Assembly (NCBI GenBank): GCA_030035585.1
Contig: CM057476.1
Location: forward strand, 149,001-213,000
Length of the DNA: 64,000 nucleotides
Direction of reading: 5' to 3'
DNA from: Dugong dugon
Lineage: Eukaryota; Chordata; Mammalia; Sirenia; Dugongidae
The number at the start of each line of letters is the position of its first letter. Position 1 is the first letter of the stretch. A program made the translations under genes and the position numbers. Positions 49,837 to 61,320 of this stretch are shown piece by piece. The notes under the pieces were generated by a model. That model searched no databases. It worked only from the letters and a program-made list of their open reading frames with translations, and had not been told where the DNA came from.

Positions 49837-50830
49837 TAGGCTTGGTTATATCTAAAGTATGTTCTCCATATTGCAGTTTCCCTCTAAGTCATCTTTCTCA
49901 CACACACCCCAGCACGTATCAGTGCACATACCTTAATAAGCAGTGGATTCGTTTTGAGGCCAAACCTATGAATTTGGTGATACTATCTAATAGTTTTTTA
50001 TTTTCTTTTGGGATCTTTGCAACTTAGAAAACAATTATTACTCATTGTATCCAGGTAGTTTTGACATCTTGCCATCGAGACTGTTACTTGCAGAAAGCTA
50101 TGATTAAATAAGAGAACACCAAATTTATTTAACAATCCCTGAATCATTAAAGGTGCCCAACAAAGAGAGTGTTGCTATAGAAGCATTTACTGTGGAGATG
50201 AAAGACAAAGAGAAATACAAGTGAAGAAACATTTGTAATTTGAGGTTTTCATTTAAAGCATTTCTGTCATTAAAAATACTTGTGAAAAACAAATCAAGCT
50301 CAGACTTATAAAAAATGGTGGGGGAGCTAATGAACTTTTTAGTGCTTCTTAGAGAATGACCATGTGAAGAGATCCTTCAAACCAGGGACAACTTCCACTA
50401 CAACCATCCAAATGTAGCACAGCTTTATCCCCAAACCATGAAGCTCTCAAGGCAGTTCCCTAGGGACCGAAACAAGTTACATATGATATATTCTACTGTG
50501 TATAATGTGTGTGTAAAACAGACTGTAAGATGGTAATGATGCTGTTTCCCATCCGAGGATGAGGTAACTACCTGACTGAAAAAGACTGGACTGCTCTTCA
50601 TTGTAGAGGAGGAGCACTTTGTGTGCGCAGCTGACCATTTGTCTCCACTGACCACTGCATCTTCCTGAGATCCAGGCAGGCAGGGGGAACTGTGCTAGCT
50701 CAAACTTATTGCTAATGCTTCCTTCTGTGATGTTTTTTAAAAAAAAATCTCTGTACCTGTATGTTTACTGAGTAAACTGTTTAATGAGTGTAATCATTGC
50801 AAACAATGTACAAATAAACTCACTTGCATT
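49837..50830 (+). other. Unique block ending in a polyadenylation-like site
   Basis: I see no repeat or coding frame. It ends with ACAAATAAACTCACTTGC (AATAAA at about 50812-50817). Texture is that of a vertebrate 3' UTR. It could be the distal ZNF605 3' UTR (5.6 kb past the stop) or the tail of an unrelated transcript or retrocopy. Confidence 0.35.
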
Positions 50831-52489
50831 CTAACTAGGTGTCCCAATCGAAGTAACAATTTTTGTCACTTCCCAACATTTTGTAATCTGGATACTCCTA
50901 AAACACCAAGAGAAAAGCATCCTGTGTTTCGGTAGTAGTTATTGGTGGTGGTGGTGTTTGGTACCCATCACACATTACACTTAATGCTGAGACCTAATCC
51001 TTTTTAAACAGGGGGAACAAGACAAGAGCCATCACTTCTGCTTCATTTAAAAGTTTTGTTTTTAACAAATGCATGCATGTGTATAGTTTAAGAAAGAACT
51101 TACTCTACAAAGTTTGTTATGAGAAAACTGCAGTCCGCCCCCCCGTGTATCTTGATTGTATCATTTGAGGATCTGTCTATTGTGGGAGTTGAGGATTTGG
51201 CTGTCTTCTTCCACACATTAACACCCTTCCCATCTCCTCCTGCTTCCAGAATAGTTGAAGTGTAATTCTGGTTACAGCAGTATTTGATATTTACACGATA
51301 TAATTATGTAAACGATTTCTCTTAGAATTTTGAATGCGATGTTATATTGTCTTCTAGCTTCCAGCATGAAGCATTGCTGATCCTTTGATATGACCTGATT
51401 TTTCTCCCTGGAAGCTTAGTAGATAATTGTTTCTGTCCCCAGTGTTCCGATATGTCTTAATGATATGCATTATTTTGATCAATTTTTCTGTTTGTTTTTA
51501 GGAAAAATATTTCATTTGGAAGTTAAAACTTATAGAAAAGTTGCAAGAATAATACATAGAACACCCTTTTCCAGATACAGCTACTATAAACAGTTCACCT
51601 CGTTTGCTTTATTACTTACGTGTTCTCCCTCTTGGGATCCCTCCCATGTACATATGACGTAACAGCATTGCATACATCATGGCCCTTTACTCCTAAATAC
51701 TTGGGTGTATATTTCCTAAGAGAAAGGATAGTCTCTAACATTACCCCAGTGTAGTTATCAACTAATATAACCATAATACAATTCCATTACTTAATCTATT
51801 GTCCATATTCCAATTTTTTTCAATTGACTCAATAATGCCCCCCCACCCCTTTTTTTAGCATTTCCCCTTCTCATACTGTATTCAATCTAGGATTAAGTAC
51901 TGCATTGAGATTTCTTGTCTCTGGAGTCTCATACAGTCTTAAACATTCTCATTGCCTTTCATTTTTGACACTGACATCTGTACTTTCCCTCCATTTTTTA
52001 ATATAAGTTCCTCATTTGAGGCTGTCTGATTGTTGTCATGGTTAGAATATAGTTATGCACAAATTTTTTTTTGGCAAGAATACTCCCTAGGGGATGCTGT
52101 GTAGTACATATTGGATTGCATTGAGAAGCACATGTTTAGTTGAACAAATTTTGGGAGGTTTACAAGTAATGAGAGCTATCAGGTTGTGAAAGCCTAAACC
52201 TTCCACTATAAAGTTAGGTTTTGGTCCTGGTAGTGGGTTATCTATAAAGTAACAATTTGGCATCCATTAAATATCCAGTTTCCCATAATTCTGTCACCTA
52301 ATAGTTGTCACATCTATTTATGTATGCTGTCTGAAATCAATGGTTTCATCAGGAGTAGAAAAACAATTATTTTTCTAATTCTATAATTCCTTCTACATTT
52401 AGCAGTTTGCATTCTTTTATAAAGAAGAATTTTCCCATACAGCTAGTGTTACTTGGTTATTCTGAAATACAATTCCTACTGGAAATCAG
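50831..52489. other. AT-rich, nothing recognised with confidence
   Basis: Text at 51510-52060 (ATATTTCATTTGGAAGTTAA, CAACTAATATAACCATAATA) resembles L1-like sequence in minus orientation but is too diverged to call. No exon signals. Confidence 0.35.
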
Positions 52490-53330
52490 GAGGAATACTC
52501 CAGATTTTCCCTTTAACTGCCAATTTTCAGAGTAAGATGTTACACAAAGAGATACACTCACAAACCCAAAAGATAAAATATTCCAAAGGAGGCAGGAAAG
52601 TTGAAGAAGGAATAAAGATCAGGGCAAACATAAAACATTTAATAGTCTAAATACAATCATTAATAATTACATAAATGTGAATGGTTTAAGCATACCAATT
52701 AAGAGACAGTTTTTCACACTGGATAAAAAAAAGCAAGACCCAAGGATACACCCCATTATGTATAGGAAACACACTTTAAATGTAGTGACATAGATGGGTT
52801 ACACATTGAAGGATGGAAAAAGATACACCACGCAGAAATCAAAGAAAGCTAAAGTGGCTACAATATCAAATCAAATAGATTTTAGAGCAAAGAATATTAG
52901 CAGTGATAAACAGGGTCATTACATAATCATAAAAGGGTTAATTCACCCAGAAGGCGTAACAATCCTAAGCATGTATGCCCCTAAAAACAGCTGAATACAC
53001 GAAGGGAAAATGAAATAACTGACAGAAATAGACAATACACAGCCCCACGTGAAGACTTCAAGTCATCTCTAGTAACTGATAGAAAATGAGCAAAGAACTG
53101 ATTAACACTGTCAGTCAACTTGACATTTATGGGACAGTCCACTGAACACCACCAGAATTCACATTTTTTTCAGGTGCATATGGATAAAGAAAGCTATATC
53201 CTGGGCCATAAAGCAAACCTTAACAAAAAAAATTGAAATCGTACAAAGTATGCTCTCTGACCATCGTGGAATTAAACTAAACTTCAATAACAGACAAAAC
53301 TACAAAACCTGGAAATAATGCAAGACACAG
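52490..53330 (+). repeat. L1 ORF2 endonuclease-region fragment
   Basis: Encodes QGHYIIIKGLIHPEGVTILS followed by MYAPKNS, a decayed L1 endonuclease block, and TACATAATCATAAAAGGGTT. Preceding text (GTGAATGGTTTAAGCATACC, AAGACCCAAGGATACACC) also fits L1 ORF2. Stops and frameshifts throughout. Confidence 0.75.
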
Positions 53331-54140
53331 CCAACGGAGCACTCTGAAAGGTGGTAAGAGGGTGACCTCATTTGGGACCCCTGAACTGGGGGAATAATAC
53401 AGGAGTAGAAGGTAGTATGTCCCCTGACCTAACAAAAGGAGGCCACACCCAGCCATTTCCCAACCCAGCCACAGGAGTCCAGGGAGGATCATTCCACCAC
53501 TGCCCCCACTGACAAGGAAAGGCAAATCTGACCAGCAAGGAGTTCAGTAAGGAACGCCCCCGCCGCCCCCCGCCCAAATAAATGGCCAGGAGAAGCGCTC
53601 TCCTTCCCAGCAGGGCCTGAAGACTCCTCCCCAGCAAAGAGATAGGGAGGGGCATGGCAGGAGAGCAGCGTGGGGGAGTAACTGGCAAGAGAGACCCAGC
53701 TACAGCAAGCTGCTAAGCTGGGAAGCTTTCCCCCAGCAGGCTTTGTGGGCTTCAGGATCTTGAGACTTCCTTCCCCCACCTGGAGGTTCCAGAGCAGGTG
53801 TGCTGGACTGGTGGGAGGGGCCCAGCCATAGGGAAACCCCTGACCAGAGGCACCTGTGCGGGTGGGTGACCCTGACATAAGGGACCCTGTCATGAGGGTC
53901 TCAGCCATAACAAGCAGCCCAGCCCAGGGAAGCCTCTGATCCCATGGGTCTGGGAATCCTCTCCCCTGCCCAGAGGCACGGGGGCAGAAGGACACCAGTA
54001 GGGAGATTCCACCACACCCCTCCCCTACTGAGAGACAGCTGGCAGCCCAGACTAGGGAAGCCCCTTTGACCCCCTCAGGCAGCACCAGTAGTGGGAAGCA
54101 GGATAAACTAAGCAGGCCAAGGTAACATCGCAAATGCTCT
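53331..54140 (+). repeat. GC-rich block, probable L1/HAL1 5' region
   Basis: Unlike its surroundings it is GC-rich, with recurring CAGCCCAG, AGGGAAGCC and CCCCTCCC words. Recognisable HAL1/L1 ORF1-like sequence follows, so a LINE 5' leader is the simplest reading. Long minus-strand open frames here lack recognisable domains. Confidence 0.4.
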
Positions 54141-54640
54141 GAAAATTAAACTGCAGTTGGGACCACAACTTAGAAAAATAGGCCAAGACCTGCATGCTAA
54201 AACTAAACAGGGTGACTGCTTGCTAAAGCAAAACATTTAAACAGGACCCAGAGTTTCCTAACATAATGTCCAGGATACAACTGAAAATCACCAACATACC
54301 AAAAACCTATAAAATCACAACCTGAACAAGAAAACAATAATTTCATTCCAAGACTGAGGTGAATCAGATGTTGGATTATCTGACAAGGATTTTAAAGCAG
54401 CTATCATAAAACGCCTCAACAGTCAACTACAAATTCTCCTGAAATAAATGAAAAAAACAGAAAATCTGGCAAAGAAATAGAAATTGTAAAAAAGGACTGT
54501 ATGAAAATTATAGAACTGAAAAATAGTGTCTGTATGCTGAAAATTACAAAATGTTGATAAAAGACATCAAAGGAGATCAAATACCCAACAATCAGAGCAT
54601 AGATAAATAATTATGGTATATTCATAAAATGGGACAGTAT
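54141..54640 (+). repeat. HAL1/L1 ORF1-like remnant
   Basis: CAGAGTTTCCTAACATAATG, GTTGGATTATCTGACAAGGA and TTTTAAAGCAGCTATCATAA match old LINE ORF1 sequence. Confidence 0.6.
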
Positions 54641-55270
54641 ACAGTAGTTAAAATGAGTGTATATATTCATCCATACAATTCTCAAAACCTAGTTAATTAA
54701 AAACTAGTACAGTACAGTACTACATCTAACCTACCACTCACTTGAATTAAAAATAAAACAACACATCACTGGATACAGTCTATATGTAGTAAAACTGTAG
54801 ACACACTGAATGGAAGGACACTGAAAATGGAACATTTCTCTTTGGGCTGGGGAGGGGTGATTAAGGCAACTAGTGGGACAGATGAACAACTAACAGGCTA
54901 ATGAACAACTGATAATGTAATGTTTTTCCCCTTATTTAAAATATTTTAAAGCCAATATGAACAAATATTAATTTTTAATAATTTGAGGTGATACTACATT
55001 ATTGGTGTTGGTAAATTATTCTCAGTACTTTTGTGGTTTTAAAAAATGTTTAAAAATTAAATGGTATTAAATAGTGGTAAGAGTTGTCTTGTTCTTGATT
55101 TTAATGGGAACGCTGGTGCATGAGACTAATACATCTTTTTATCTCGTTAAGTGAAAATAGCATTCCAATTTTAAGGTTAAAAAAAACAGATCTACGTTAA
55201 AATTTTTCAAATGCATCTTTAACCATCTATGGTTTTTCTCTCAACATATTAATATGGTGAATTTATTAAT

Positions 55271-55467
55271 TCTCCATTGCTGTCAATTCTGACTCATAGT
55301 GGCCTTACAAGACATAGTAGTACTGTACTGCCACACAGGGTTTCCAAGGCTGTAATCTTTACGGAAGCAGACTGTCACATCTTTCTCCCATGAAGTGGCT
55401 GGAGGGTTTGAACCACCAACCTTTCAGTTAGCAGCCCATGGCTTAACCACTGCGCCAGCAAGGCTCC
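55271..55467 (-). repeat. AfroSINE with 13-bp TSD, minus orientation
   Basis: TCTCCATTGCTGTCAATTCT to CACTGCGCCAGCAAGGCTCC. The flanks TGAATTTATTAAT (55258-55270 and from about 55469) are a target-site duplication. Confidence 0.95.
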
Positions 55468-55690
55468 TTGAATTTATTAATAGTTTTCCTAATATTGAAG
55501 AATTCTTGAATTCCTGGAATGGATCCCATTTAGTCATGGTGTATTTTTAACAAATAGTTGGATTCAACTGTTAGTATTTTCTCTTATTTCTGCATAAATA
55601 TCCATAGATGATTTGTAGGCTCTTTTTTCCTTTTTTATTCTACCTTTGTCAGGTGTTATATCCAAGATATCCCAATGTGGTAATATGAAG

Positions 55691-56170
55691 TGTCATGGTT
55701 TGAATTATGTTCCCCAAAAAATGTGTGTATCAATTTGGCTAGGCCATGATTCCTGGTACTGTGTGACTTTCCTGTATGTTGTAAACCTGCCTCTATGATG
55801 TTAATGAGGGAGGATAGGTGGCAGTTGTGTCAGTAAGGCAGGACCTGAGCTACAAGACTGGATTGTGTCCTGAGGCAATCTCTTGAGATATAAAAGGCAG
55901 AAGTGAGCAGTGAGACAGGGGGACCTCATACCATCAAGAAAGCAGTGCTGGGAGCAGAGTGCATCCTTTGGACCGGGGTCCCTGTGCAGAGAAGCTCCTA
56001 GTCCGGGGGAACACTGAAGAGAAGGCGGACGGAGAGAAAAAGCCTTCCCTGGAGCTGACGCCCTGAGTTTGGACTTTTAGCCTACTTTGACTGTGAGGAA
56101 ATAAACTTCTCTTCATTAAAACCATCCACTTGTGGTACTTCTGTTGTAGCAGCACTAGATGACTAAGACA
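55691..56170 (+). mobile_element. Solo LTR, MaLR-like, perfect 5-bp TSD
   Basis: Starts TGTCATGGTTTGAATTATGT, contains a GATATAAAAGGCAG TATA region and AAATAAACTTCTC polyadenylation signal, and ends GCACTAGATGACTAAGACA. Flanked by TGAAG at 55686-55690 and 56171-56175. 480 bp. Confidence 0.9.
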
Positions 56171-56502
56171 TGAAGCAAGAGACTTCTACATTCACTGCAG
56201 CAGTTTACTGTTAGAATGACTTGTCTGTAAAGATTTGAAAAAATTTACCAGTTAAAATGCAATGGTGCTTTTGGATGGGTATGTGTGGAAAAGTTTTCCA
56301 TTTTATCAATGGTTACTGTTCTGTAAGGTTTTCTATGTCTTGTATTAGTTCAAGTTTTGTAAGTATTCCTTGGAAATCATTCATTTCATGCTAATTTTGA
56401 ACTTATTAGTATAGAATCGGACTAACTTTTGTGCTCCAAATCTTGTGTATGTTTCCCAAAGTGGCCCTAACAAATTACCATAGACAGTGATTTAACCACT
56501 AA

Positions 56503-56636
56503 AAAAATACTCAAACCCACTGCCATCTAGTTGATTCCTAATCATAGCGAATCTGCAAAATCTGAACCGGTGGATTCAAACTGCCGACCTTTTGGTCAGC
56601 GGCCGAACTCTTAACCACTGTGTCACCAGGGCTGCA
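56503..56636 (-). repeat. Short AfroSINE with 10-bp TSD, minus orientation
   Basis: CACTGCCATCTAGTTGATTC to CCACTGTGTCACCAGGGCT with part of the middle deleted. TTAACCACTA flanks it at 56492-56501 and 56639-56648. Confidence 0.85.
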
Positions 56637-56739
56637 GCTTAACCACTACAGTGTGGTTATTTCCATTTTTCAATTCCTGTTTTGTATACTTGTGTTCTTT
56701 TCACCATTTTCTTGATTTGGAATTTTAATAAATGAGAAA

Positions 56740-57725
56740 CTGCTTTAATTCTCCTGGAATCCAGATTTCTGAGTCCAGGGAATTGGGGTGACCCACCCAA
56801 GCCATTTGCCCTTGGGTAGCCTTTTGAACCCTGAGTCTTGAAGAAACTGGTTCGTGGGAGTCCCTTTGAGTCAAACAATGGTCTAGATAAAGTAGGAAGA
56901 CCGTTTTGCCTTAGGCATTGTGCTCTTTTGAAGAATTCAGTCAGTTTTGGGAAACAGACAATGCTGTATGAAAATGCTTCCTGAACACAAATTTATCAGT
57001 TCTGTTCTGACCCTTTTTTCCGTATGTCAAAAAGCTAAACATGCAAAGACCAAAAATTAGTGTAACAATATATTTAATGTGAGTAGATACGATTCGAATC
57101 AGGCAACGTCAACCCAAATATACTGAGAAGTCTTTCCAAGAGGGAACAGTGGAAGTGGGTTATGTAGGTCACTGTTATGTTAATTTCTCAGGAGCTAGCA
57201 TCAAAGCACAATGCAGAGTTTCAGGGTCAGTTGTTTAGAGTCGCGAAGGACACGCTATTCTTCCTAAAACACAGCCTCTAGTCAGACCCTGGAGTTCTTG
57301 CTCCTGAAACCTGGCTACGCATAGATAATTTTTCAAAGGAACCCGATGCCTAAGTCAAATTGATCTCCCTAAGCTATTTACTGTAGAGGGTCAGTGAAAA
57401 AGAGGAAGACTTTCAACGAAATGGATTCACAGTGGCTGCAACAATGGGGTCAAGCATAATAGACTGTGAGGATGGTGCAGGACCGGGCAGTGTTTCTTTC
57501 TGTTATACATGAGGTCGCTGTGGGTCGGAACCGACTCCACGGCTCCTAATAACAACAACAAGCTGCTTACTAGGCTACTGTTTGACCTGAAAGTGACTCC
57601 AGAGAACGGGTTTCTTAAAGGCTCAAGGTTCAAAAGGACACTTAAGGGCAAATGCCCTGGGTAGGACACCACAATTCTATGAACCCAGAAATCTGGATTC
57701 CAGGAGATTCAAAACGGTTTTGTCA
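56740..57725. repeat. Inverted repeat, two arms of about 145 bp
   Basis: The left arm (about 56740-56885) reads TCCTGGAATCCAGATTTCTG and on. The right arm (about 57578-57725) is its reverse complement at roughly 75-80% identity by eye. The right arm leads into a promoter-like GGTATAAAAGTG (57749) and an AATAAACTCACT signal (about 57830). The arms therefore look like the same LTR family in opposite orientations. Confidence 0.6.
57384..57562 (+). mobile_element. RTE 3'-end fragment between the inverted arms
   Basis: AGGGTCAGTGAAAAAGAGGA, then GAGGATGGTGCAGGACCGG and CGGAACCGACTCCACGGC to AACAACAACA, the RTE 3' terminus. Confidence 0.9.
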
Positions 57726-57949
57726 CATGGCAGTGCTGCTAAGATCTGGTATAAAAGTGTTTCGAGGTTTTCTCGTTTTCGGAACTTTCTCTAGTCAAAA
57801 ATGTTACCCCGATTTGCAAACTGTATATTAAATAAACTCACTTTCTATTATTGGTTTAATATGATTTTGGAAGAGGCTGCATAGGCCCCGCTCACTAATA
57901 TTTACTCCCCCATTGCTAACCGCCACATTGTCTCATGATCTTTTTTTTT

Positions 57950-58371
57950 TTCCTCCAGTCTCTACAAAAAGGTTTAAGATTAACCGATGTTCCTCCCTGG
58001 AGGGTGGAAAACAAGTGATAATGATCCAAGAATGAAAAACCAAACAAAGCATCCATCTTGTGACAAGAGTAAGCAGGATGTCGCCAGATAATCCCCAAAG
58101 ATGTCACCAGATAACCTCTAAGAATACCAGTAGAAGGTTAACTCATCTAAGACATCATCACCTCAAGGGGAAACTACCACAAAATCCATAATCCTGTCCC
58201 TATAAAAGACTCCAGCCGATCTCTAGTGGGGGAGACGGGTGTTTTGGAGAAATCTATTCCCCTCCGTCTCCTATATATCGATATATAATAAACATCTTGC
58301 TGCTCACCTCACCCCGTCTCAGAATTGGCTATTGGCGGCAGGCGGCTCCAAACCGCGTTATTGCGGTAACA
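57950..58371 (+). mobile_element. Probable retroviral solo LTR
   Basis: TATA-like CCCTATAAAAGACTCCAG (about 58197) is followed by polyadenylation signal ATATAATAAACATC (about 58284). Downstream are GCTCACCTCACCCCGTCTC and a TTGCGGTAACA end, the usual R-U5 layout of a gammaretrovirus-like LTR. The 5' boundary is unclear and no internal genes are present. Confidence 0.55.
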
Positions 58372-58639
58372 ATTTTTGTTTTAACATTACTTATCTACAT
58401 CTATGTTCAAAGGACTGGATTTACTTCCTCATTTTCACTTCTGATCCATTAACTTCTGTTTTTATGTGTTGAAATTACTCCTTTGCTTCCCATAAGTGTA
58501 TTCTGTTTTCTCCCAATTTCGTTAATGCCTAATTCAGCTACTTAGATTCTTTTTTGTTAAGATAACCGAAGACTCTATTTTCTTCTACCTTAACTAAGTT
58601 TCTTACATCTACAGTCAGAGGTAAGACGCTGTTTCCTCT

Positions 58640-59420
58640 TGATTTTCATCGACCACCGCCACTTTCCATGTGCGCTGGGCGCTTGGCCACAGCAGACGCC
58701 ATATTTGGATCCCAAACCTCGGTCTAAAAACCCGCGAGAAGCGCCTGTGTTCACCGCGTGGCGCCGCGGTGCCCTCAGGGAAATGTAGTTCTAAGCCGAA
58801 CGGGACTCTGGGAAGTGTAGTTCTAGGGCAAGCAACCAAAAACCAAACCCACTGCCATCGACTAATTCCCTCATGGGGATCCTATAGGACGGAGTAAAAC
58901 TGCCCCATAGGGTTTCCAACGCTGTAAAACTTTGCGGAAACAGACTGCCATATCTTTCTCCTGTAGAGCGGCTGGTGGGTTCAACTGCCGACCTTTCCGT
59001 TAGCAGCTAAGCATTTAAAGCACTGTGCCACCAGGACTGGCAGATGTAGTTCTGCGCGGACATTTAGCAGTTGGCCATCGGCCTGGGCGCTGCGGGGGCC
59101 GGAGGGGTGAGGAAGTGTGCAGCGGAGGCAGATTGCGACCGTAACTACTGACTCGGCGCTCGGTCAGAGGAAGACCCGCGGGGGCGGCTCTGCAGCGCAT
59201 GAGCGGATTTCCGGCACATGGGGGGGGGAGCAGCATTTGGGGGTCAGTGAGATCTGGGGCGTTGTTGGGGCCGGGGAGCGTTTTTTAGCGATTAGAAACG
59301 TGGAGGAGCTCTTGGGGTTGGCTGAGGGATTGGAGGCACCGAGGACTGAGTGGTTCGGCCTTGGAGTGGGGAGCGATGTGGTGAGTCCCGGAAAGGGCGG
59401 GGACTGTGGATTTTATTGAT
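58640..59420 (+). promoter_or_regulatory. CpG promoter of a further plus-strand KZFP
   Basis: CpG-rich from about 58640, interrupted by an AfroSINE (58836-59040). Two SBS motifs in reverse orientation precede the SINE (58773-58789 and 58804-58821), and a partial third (ATGTAGTTCTGCGCGG, from 59043) follows it. Sequence after the SINE is homologous to the ZNF605 promoter (TTCTGCGCGGACA, GGCGCTGCGGGGGCCGG). A candidate donor GTGAGTCCCG is at 59381. Confidence 0.75.
58836..59040 (-). repeat. AfroSINE inside the CpG promoter, minus orientation
   Basis: AACCAAAAACCAAACCCACT to GCACTGTGCCACCAGGACTG; full length, close to consensus. Confidence 0.95.
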
Positions 59421-59831
59421 TGGGACTTGACAGTTTAGCTCGGGTCCTATAGGGGTCAGTGACTGGGGTAGGCGGACCAGTGGTTGGGGTGCCAGATGAG
59501 GTAATTGGGAGCCTGTACGGTGAATGATCGAGGCGGGGGCGTGTTGGGGGGGGTATGGAATAGGTTTTGTTTTAAATGATTGGAGTTAGTGAGGAATGAT
59601 TGGGGACCTGTTAGGGCCAGTGTTTGGGGTCTATGGGTCTGTAATCAGGGTGTTTGCAGACGGTGATTCGGCAGCTTTAGCGGTAAGGGATGGAGGTATG
59701 CTCATGTTAGTGCTTTCAGGGTACCTGAGGCGGGTGAATGATTGGGGACCTGTGGGCCTGAGTTGGTCTAAAGGTGTCAGTGATTTGAAGGTGTGAAGAT
59801 TTGGACTTGGGGTGCCTTGTGATTGGAGCAT

Positions 59832-60002
59832 ATGAAAAAGAAAAAACCCGTTGCCGTCGAGTCGATTCAGACTCATAGCGACCCTATAGGACAGAGCAGA
59901 ACTGACTCATATGGTTTCCAGGGAGCTCCTGGTGTATTTGAACTGCCTGCCGACCTTTTTGTTAGCAGCCAAGCTCTTAACCACTATGCCACCAGGGTTT
60001 CT
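59832..60002 (-). repeat. AfroSINE, minus orientation
   Basis: CCCGTTGCCGTCGAGTCGAT to CCACTATGCCACCAGGGTTT. The flanks GAGCATATG and GGAACATATG may be its target duplication. Confidence 0.95.
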
Positions 60003-60262
60003 GGAACATATGTGGAGAGCAGAAATTGAGTGTCTGATAGGATCAGTGAAGGACACCTGGGATTTGCTTTTTGGAAGGGCCATGAGATTTAATGTTTGTG
60101 GGATGAATGATTGTGGTTTTGTGCAGCTTTGGGACTGGTGGGGTCTGTGAAGTTTCAGAGAACAGGGAGGCTATCAATCTCATTATTGGAGGGGAGATTT
60201 TTTTTCTCACTGAATTATTTCTGTGCCTCAAGGATGAGTGATTTGGGGAGGCCCATGGCAGG

Positions 60263-60432
60263 TGGGGAGCCCTGGTGGCGCAGTGGTTAAGAGATCAGCT
60301 GCTAACCAAAAGCTCAGCAGTTCGAATCCACCAGCTGCTCCTTGGAAACCCTAGGAGGCAGTTCTACTCTGTCCTATAGGGTCACTATGAGTCAGAATCA
60401 ACTCTAAGGCAATGGGTTTGGTTGGTTTTATT
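60263..60432 (+). repeat. AfroSINE, plus orientation, near consensus
   Basis: GGGAGCCCTGGTGGCGCAGT through CACCAGCTGCTCCTTGGAAA to CTAAGGCAATGGGTTTGG. Confidence 0.97.
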
Positions 60433-61320
60433 GGGGGTGGGTAATGGAGGGGGGTGGGTGCTGTATGTATCAGTAATTGTAGGCCAATGGGGGAAATGAG
60501 TATATGATGTCAGTTTATGCCAGTGACTGGGTCTAATGGGTGAATTGGGGACTATTAAGGATGAATGACTGGGGGACCCTCTGGGGCTCAGTGATTGAGG
60601 AAACCTAGGAATGAATCATTAGGAGAGTAAATGATCAGGAGACTATGTGGTGAATGATTTGGTAGCCTGTGAATGGAGGTCAGAGATTGGTGACATTTGG
60701 CAGTGGGTAACTGGGGTGGGGGCAGGCTACAGGAATGCCTGATTGGGGATACAGTAGATTTGGATAACTGGGGTGACATGTTGTGGGAACAATAAGGGTG
60801 CGTTATGAGGCAGCCTGTGGGATTATTACTTTTGAAGATCAGTAGTGGGAATTGTGGGTGTACCTGATAGGGTTATGTGAGAATAGTGATGGGGCCAAAT
60901 GGGTCTGAGTGACTGGGAACTGCAAGGCTTGTGAGAGGTTACGATTGGTGGGCGTAAGTAACCAAAGGGTCTTGCAAGTGGTTGATTAGGGGAGCTGTGG
61001 AATTGATTGGGGGGTCTTTAAGGGTAACGATTGGGAAGGCCTCAGGGGGCAATGACTGGGGACCAGGGGCATCTTGATATCAGATGTTGGCTGGTCTGTA
61101 GGAGTTAGTGAATGGACTGTGGAGGAAGTGATTGGGGGCCTTTGGGCATGAGTCATTGGAGGTGCCTCTTTGATTCATGTTTAGGGAGACCCTGTGGGAG
61201 CTGATGACTGGGGGACTCAGTGGTAATGAATGTGGGTATGGTGGGGCAGGGGGTGAGGGGCTAGGAGTCCTTTGAGGGTTAGTGATTAAGGACTGATGGG
61301 GTGGCCTATAAGGATATGAT

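Larger units (their letters stand above)
59421..61320 (+). repeat. G-rich degenerate tandem repeat in intron 1
   Basis: Irregular units of about 25-40 bp follow the scheme ATGATTGGGG, a few bases, CCTGTGGG, TCAGTG. Examples: GAATGATTGGGGACCTG occurs twice and GTGACTGGG repeatedly. Interrupted by two AfroSINEs. Same type as 32900-34035. Confidence 0.75.

Noticed and set aside
53489..54133. 214-aa minus-strand open frame in the GC-rich block
   Set aside because: No homology recognised, and the block looks like a LINE 5' region.
57950..58371. A complete endogenous retrovirus near the LTR
   Set aside because: No gag, pol or env sequence was seen on either side; only a single LTR is supported.
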